Shown: positions 6,044 to 7,355 of the stretch, piece after piece
How positions within the stretch are numbered: the stretch's first letter is position 1
How the letters are laid out: every line of letters begins with the position of its first letter
Source of the DNA: Candidatus Eiseniibacteriota bacterium
Lineage (GTDB): Bacteria > Eisenbacteria > RBG-16-71-46
Assembly: GCA_021414165.1 (NCBI GenBank)
Contig: JAIOPA010000202.1
Location: 1-7,355 of the forward strand
Length of the DNA: 7,355 nucleotides
Direction: 5' to 3'
The notes under the pieces: generated by a model
What the model was told of the DNA's origin: nothing
Database searches by the model: none
What the model saw: the letters and a program-made list of their open reading frames with translations, nothing else
Position numbers and translations under genes: made by a program

Positions 6044-7355
6044 CGAGCGGTCGCCCGGGGCGTGTGGGCAATCCACTCGCCCCGGGGCGATTGGCTTTGC
6101 CCGGTTCGACAGTCGTGCATCGCGGACACCTGCCGCCACGTTGTGCCCGGTTCGACGATCGCGTTCGCGGACACCTGCTCGTACCGCGGAGGCGTGGACC
6201 GCACTCCTCGCGGGGGCCCCGTCGCGTCGCTCTCGCCCCGCTCCGGGGGGTGGTCCACGCCGCCGCTCCTGTGCATGGGGGCTCGAACGTCGCCCGTCGC
6301 TTCGCTCGCGCAGTACGTCACGGCGTCGCGTCGCTTCTGCTCCATGAAGTCGCGGCCGAGTTTGCGATCGGCTTCGTACTGGTTATGCGCAGCGCAGAGC
6401 AGCCGCAGGTTGTCGGCGATGGTGCGGCCGCCGTGGGCCACGGGCACGATGTGGTCGTACTGCAGATCCGCTCGGCACTTGCAGCGCAGGCCGTCGTCGG
6501 TCATGAACGCGCACTGGCCCTGGTCGCGCTGGTAGACCTGCGCCTTGAGCTGCGCCGGGATGCAGCGGCCGCGTGCGGGTGCGGCGCTCGTGCTGCGTGA
6601 CTCGGTGTGCAGACCGTGACGTGACTTCTCGCGGTCGCGCACGAGCGACTTGAGCGCCAGTTCGAACACCCTTGCGAGATCGCCCGGCGCGACCTCGGCG
6701 CCCAGCAGCTCTTGTGCGCGCAGCAACAACTCATGCGTCGCGCGTGCCACGGTGAACTGGTAGGCGACCTGCTCGGCACTCAACGGGATCGTGCGGCCGC
6801 GCGGAAGTGGTTCCCTCGAGTTCGCGGATCCGCTCGTTTTCGAAGGAGCAACTCGCGATGTCGCGAGTTGTCCCTTCTCATCGGGTTCGTTCTCGCTCGA
6901 AGTGGTACCCGCGTCAGCGGGAGTGCGCGAACCGTCCTTGTTCACGAACTCCATGCGGGTCGCCAGCGCCGACTGCGGGAAGCGTGCGGCGAGCCACTCC
7001 TGCGATGCCGCGTGACTCTTGTGCGCGAGTCCGTCGATCAACTCCGCGACGGGCACTGCTCCAACGAACGGCGAGAGCAACAGCAGCGTGCTGAGTGTGA
7101 GCCGCTGGTCGGCGATCGCATCGAAGCGTTGCAGATGGTCCGCGGCCAGACGCGCCGCAGTGAGCCGTCGGGCCGAGGCGTCCTCGGACAGCCCGAGTTC
7201 GTGCACACAGAAATCGTACATGGACGGGTAGCCGGCGGCCGCGAACAGGCGACGCTGCTTGATCACCGCCAGATGGGCGAGCAGTTCCGCCAGATTCCTG
7301 GCGGCATCAGCGGCCAACGAACGCGAACCATCGAGCACAGCAGCATCGCGAAGCT
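5920..7355 (-). CDS. HNH endonuclease with N-terminal helical domain (5' end probably outside window; real 3' end uncertain)
   Basis: Numbering is from GTG at 7338, but the frame stays open to the window edge and that GTG has no ribosome site, so the true start is probably further right. Residues about 10-130 form a helical domain with the pattern LSEDASARRLTAARLA (50-65), common in high-GC bacterial HNH proteins with a DUF222-like front. Residues 133-182 are a charged, low-complexity linker. A second helical part (188-236) leads to the HNH nuclease core at about 266-335: Cys276, Cys286, Cys288, Asp295-His296 (YDHIVP), Asn310, Cys315 and His318 in AAHNQY, followed by GRDFMEQKRRD. The catalytic His, Asn and His are all present, so it should be an active metal-dependent DNA nuclease; target and biological role are unknown. 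Residues after about 345 run through two repeats, a terminator hairpin and 124 bases antisense to the S9 gene, so the tail is probably not authentic. Confidence 0.82.
   Translation of the reverse strand, partial: LRDAAVLDGSRSLAADAARNLAELLAHLAVIKQRRLFAAAGYPSMYDFCVHELGLSEDASARRLTAARLAADHLQRFDAIADQRLTLSTLLLLSPFVGAVPVAELIDGLAHKSHAASQEWLAARFPQSALATRMEFVNKDGSRTPADAGTTSSENEPDEKGQLATSRVAPSKTSGSANSREPLPRGRTIPLSAEQVAYQFTVARATHELLLRAQELLGAEVAPGDLARVFELALKSLVRDREKSRHGLHTESRSTSAAPARGRCIPAQLKAQVYQRDQGQCAFMTDDGLRCKCRADLQYDHIVPVAHGGRTIADNLRLLCAAHNQYEADRKLGRDFMEQKRRDAVTYCASEATGDVRAPMHRSGGVDHPPERGESDATGPPRGVRSTPPRYEQVSANAIVEPGTTWRQVSAMHDCRTGQSQSPRGEWIAHTPRATARYLRTGDATPYSGAGLVHEEVIEPLLDVLLVLHAARRHPGA
6054..6086 (+). 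terminator. Strong hairpin terminator after the S9 gene
   Basis: CCCGGGGCG (6054-6062) pairs with CGCCCCGGG (6078-6086). After a T-T mismatch the stem continues as GTGG/CCAC around the loop GCAAT. The T tail is poor (TTGGCTTT at 6091-6098), so it may be factor-assisted. It begins 11 bases after the inferred S9 stop at 6043, as expected for that gene's end, and lies between the two convergent genes. Confidence 0.65.
6098..6178. repeat. Pair of imperfect direct repeats downstream of the HNH gene
   Basis: Copy 1 (6098-6133, 36 bases) and copy 2 (6144-6178, 35 bases) each consist of TGCCCGGTTCGAC, a variable 10- or 9-base centre, and CGCGGACACCTGC. The two 13-base outer blocks are identical between copies; the centres differ (AGTCGTGCAT and GATCGCGTT). 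Ten bases separate the copies. The one-base length difference shifts the HNH reading frame between copies, so the repeat is conserved as DNA and not as peptide. The function is unknown; two copies are too few and too close for a CRISPR array. Confidence 0.7.
6191..6261. repeat. Long inverted repeat with inner stem
   Basis: GGCGTGGACC (6191-6200) and GGTCCACGCC (6252-6261) are exact inverses. Pairing continues inward between 6201-6207 and 6245-6251 with one mismatch and two G-T pairs, and an inner stem GCGGGG/CCCCGC joins 6210-6215 with 6236-6241. The G-T pairs would fold best in plus-strand RNA or single-stranded DNA. It lies within the tail of the HNH open frame and just beyond the direct repeats. 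It could be the HNH transcript's end or part of a repeat element. Confidence 0.55.
6842..6877. repeat. Near-perfect palindrome inside the HNH linker
   Basis: CAACTCGCGA (6849-6858) and TCGCGAGTTG (6861-6870) are exact inverses around a 2-base centre. After a 2-base mismatch the arms continue as GAAGG (6842-6846) and CCTTC (6873-6877). On the HNH strand it encodes residues about 154-166 of the low-complexity linker. A smaller stem CCCGC/GCGGG (6908-6912, 6917-6921) and a GCGGATCCGC palindrome (6824-6833) lie close by. Confidence 0.65.

Noticed and set aside
6098..6178. CRISPR array
   Set aside because: There are only two copies, the variable part lies within each unit instead of between identical repeats, the gap is 10 bases, and no cas gene is in view.
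6044..6600. C-terminal continuation of the S9 frame to a stop at 6600
   Set aside because: It is reached only through the CCCCC frameshift, passes a terminator hairpin and is antisense to the HNH core; composition is unlike a protein domain.

Overview
The window is very GC-rich, with G/C strongly favoured at third codon positions, GTG and TTG starts common, and antisense frames open over long stretches. No ribosomal or other phylogenetic marker is present. The gene content fits a free-living bacterium from a high-GC, largely uncultured group, such as Myxococcota/former Deltaproteobacteria, Eisenbacteria, Gemmatimonadota or Acidobacteriota: a cytosolic S9 peptidase, a multidomain flavoprotein-ferredoxin membrane enzyme, and a helical-domain HNH endonuclease. 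This placement is inference, not proof.

Layout, left to right. (1) On the minus strand, running off the left edge, is a soluble FAD/NAD(P) oxidoreductase fused to a membrane domain that stops at what looks like the first cysteine of an iron-sulfur cluster site. Its flavin-fold segments appear circularly permuted. (2) Divergent from it is a 288-residue helical, HEAT-like protein of unknown function. (3) Convergent to that, overlapping by 24 bases, is a two-gene minus-strand operon: a DUF2087 small protein (probable DNA-binding or regulatory fold) followed by an EamA/DMT-type ten-helix transporter, coupled by a GTGA stop/start overlap. (4) A 170-base divergent spacer carrying a nested dyad leads to (5) a plus-strand prolyl-oligopeptidase-family (S9) hydrolase with an intact Ser-Asp-His triad. 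Its natural end, at 6043, is reached only if one C is removed from the CCCCC run at 6006-6010. As given, the frame runs on to 6600 through antisense sequence. A strong hairpin 11 bases after the inferred stop supports the earlier end. (6) From 6098 to 6261 lie a pair of direct repeats and a long inverted repeat. (7) At the right edge, on the minus strand, is an HNH endonuclease gene whose frame continues without a stop through the repeats, through the S9 terminator hairpin and 124 bases into the S9 gene.

The window looks like ordinary chromosomal metabolism and housekeeping, except for the HNH end. The HNH gene with its downstream repeats, its palindrome-containing linker and its implausibly long tail is the part most suggestive of a mobile or repetitive unit. 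I see no rRNA, tRNA, CRISPR array, transposase or prophage gene.
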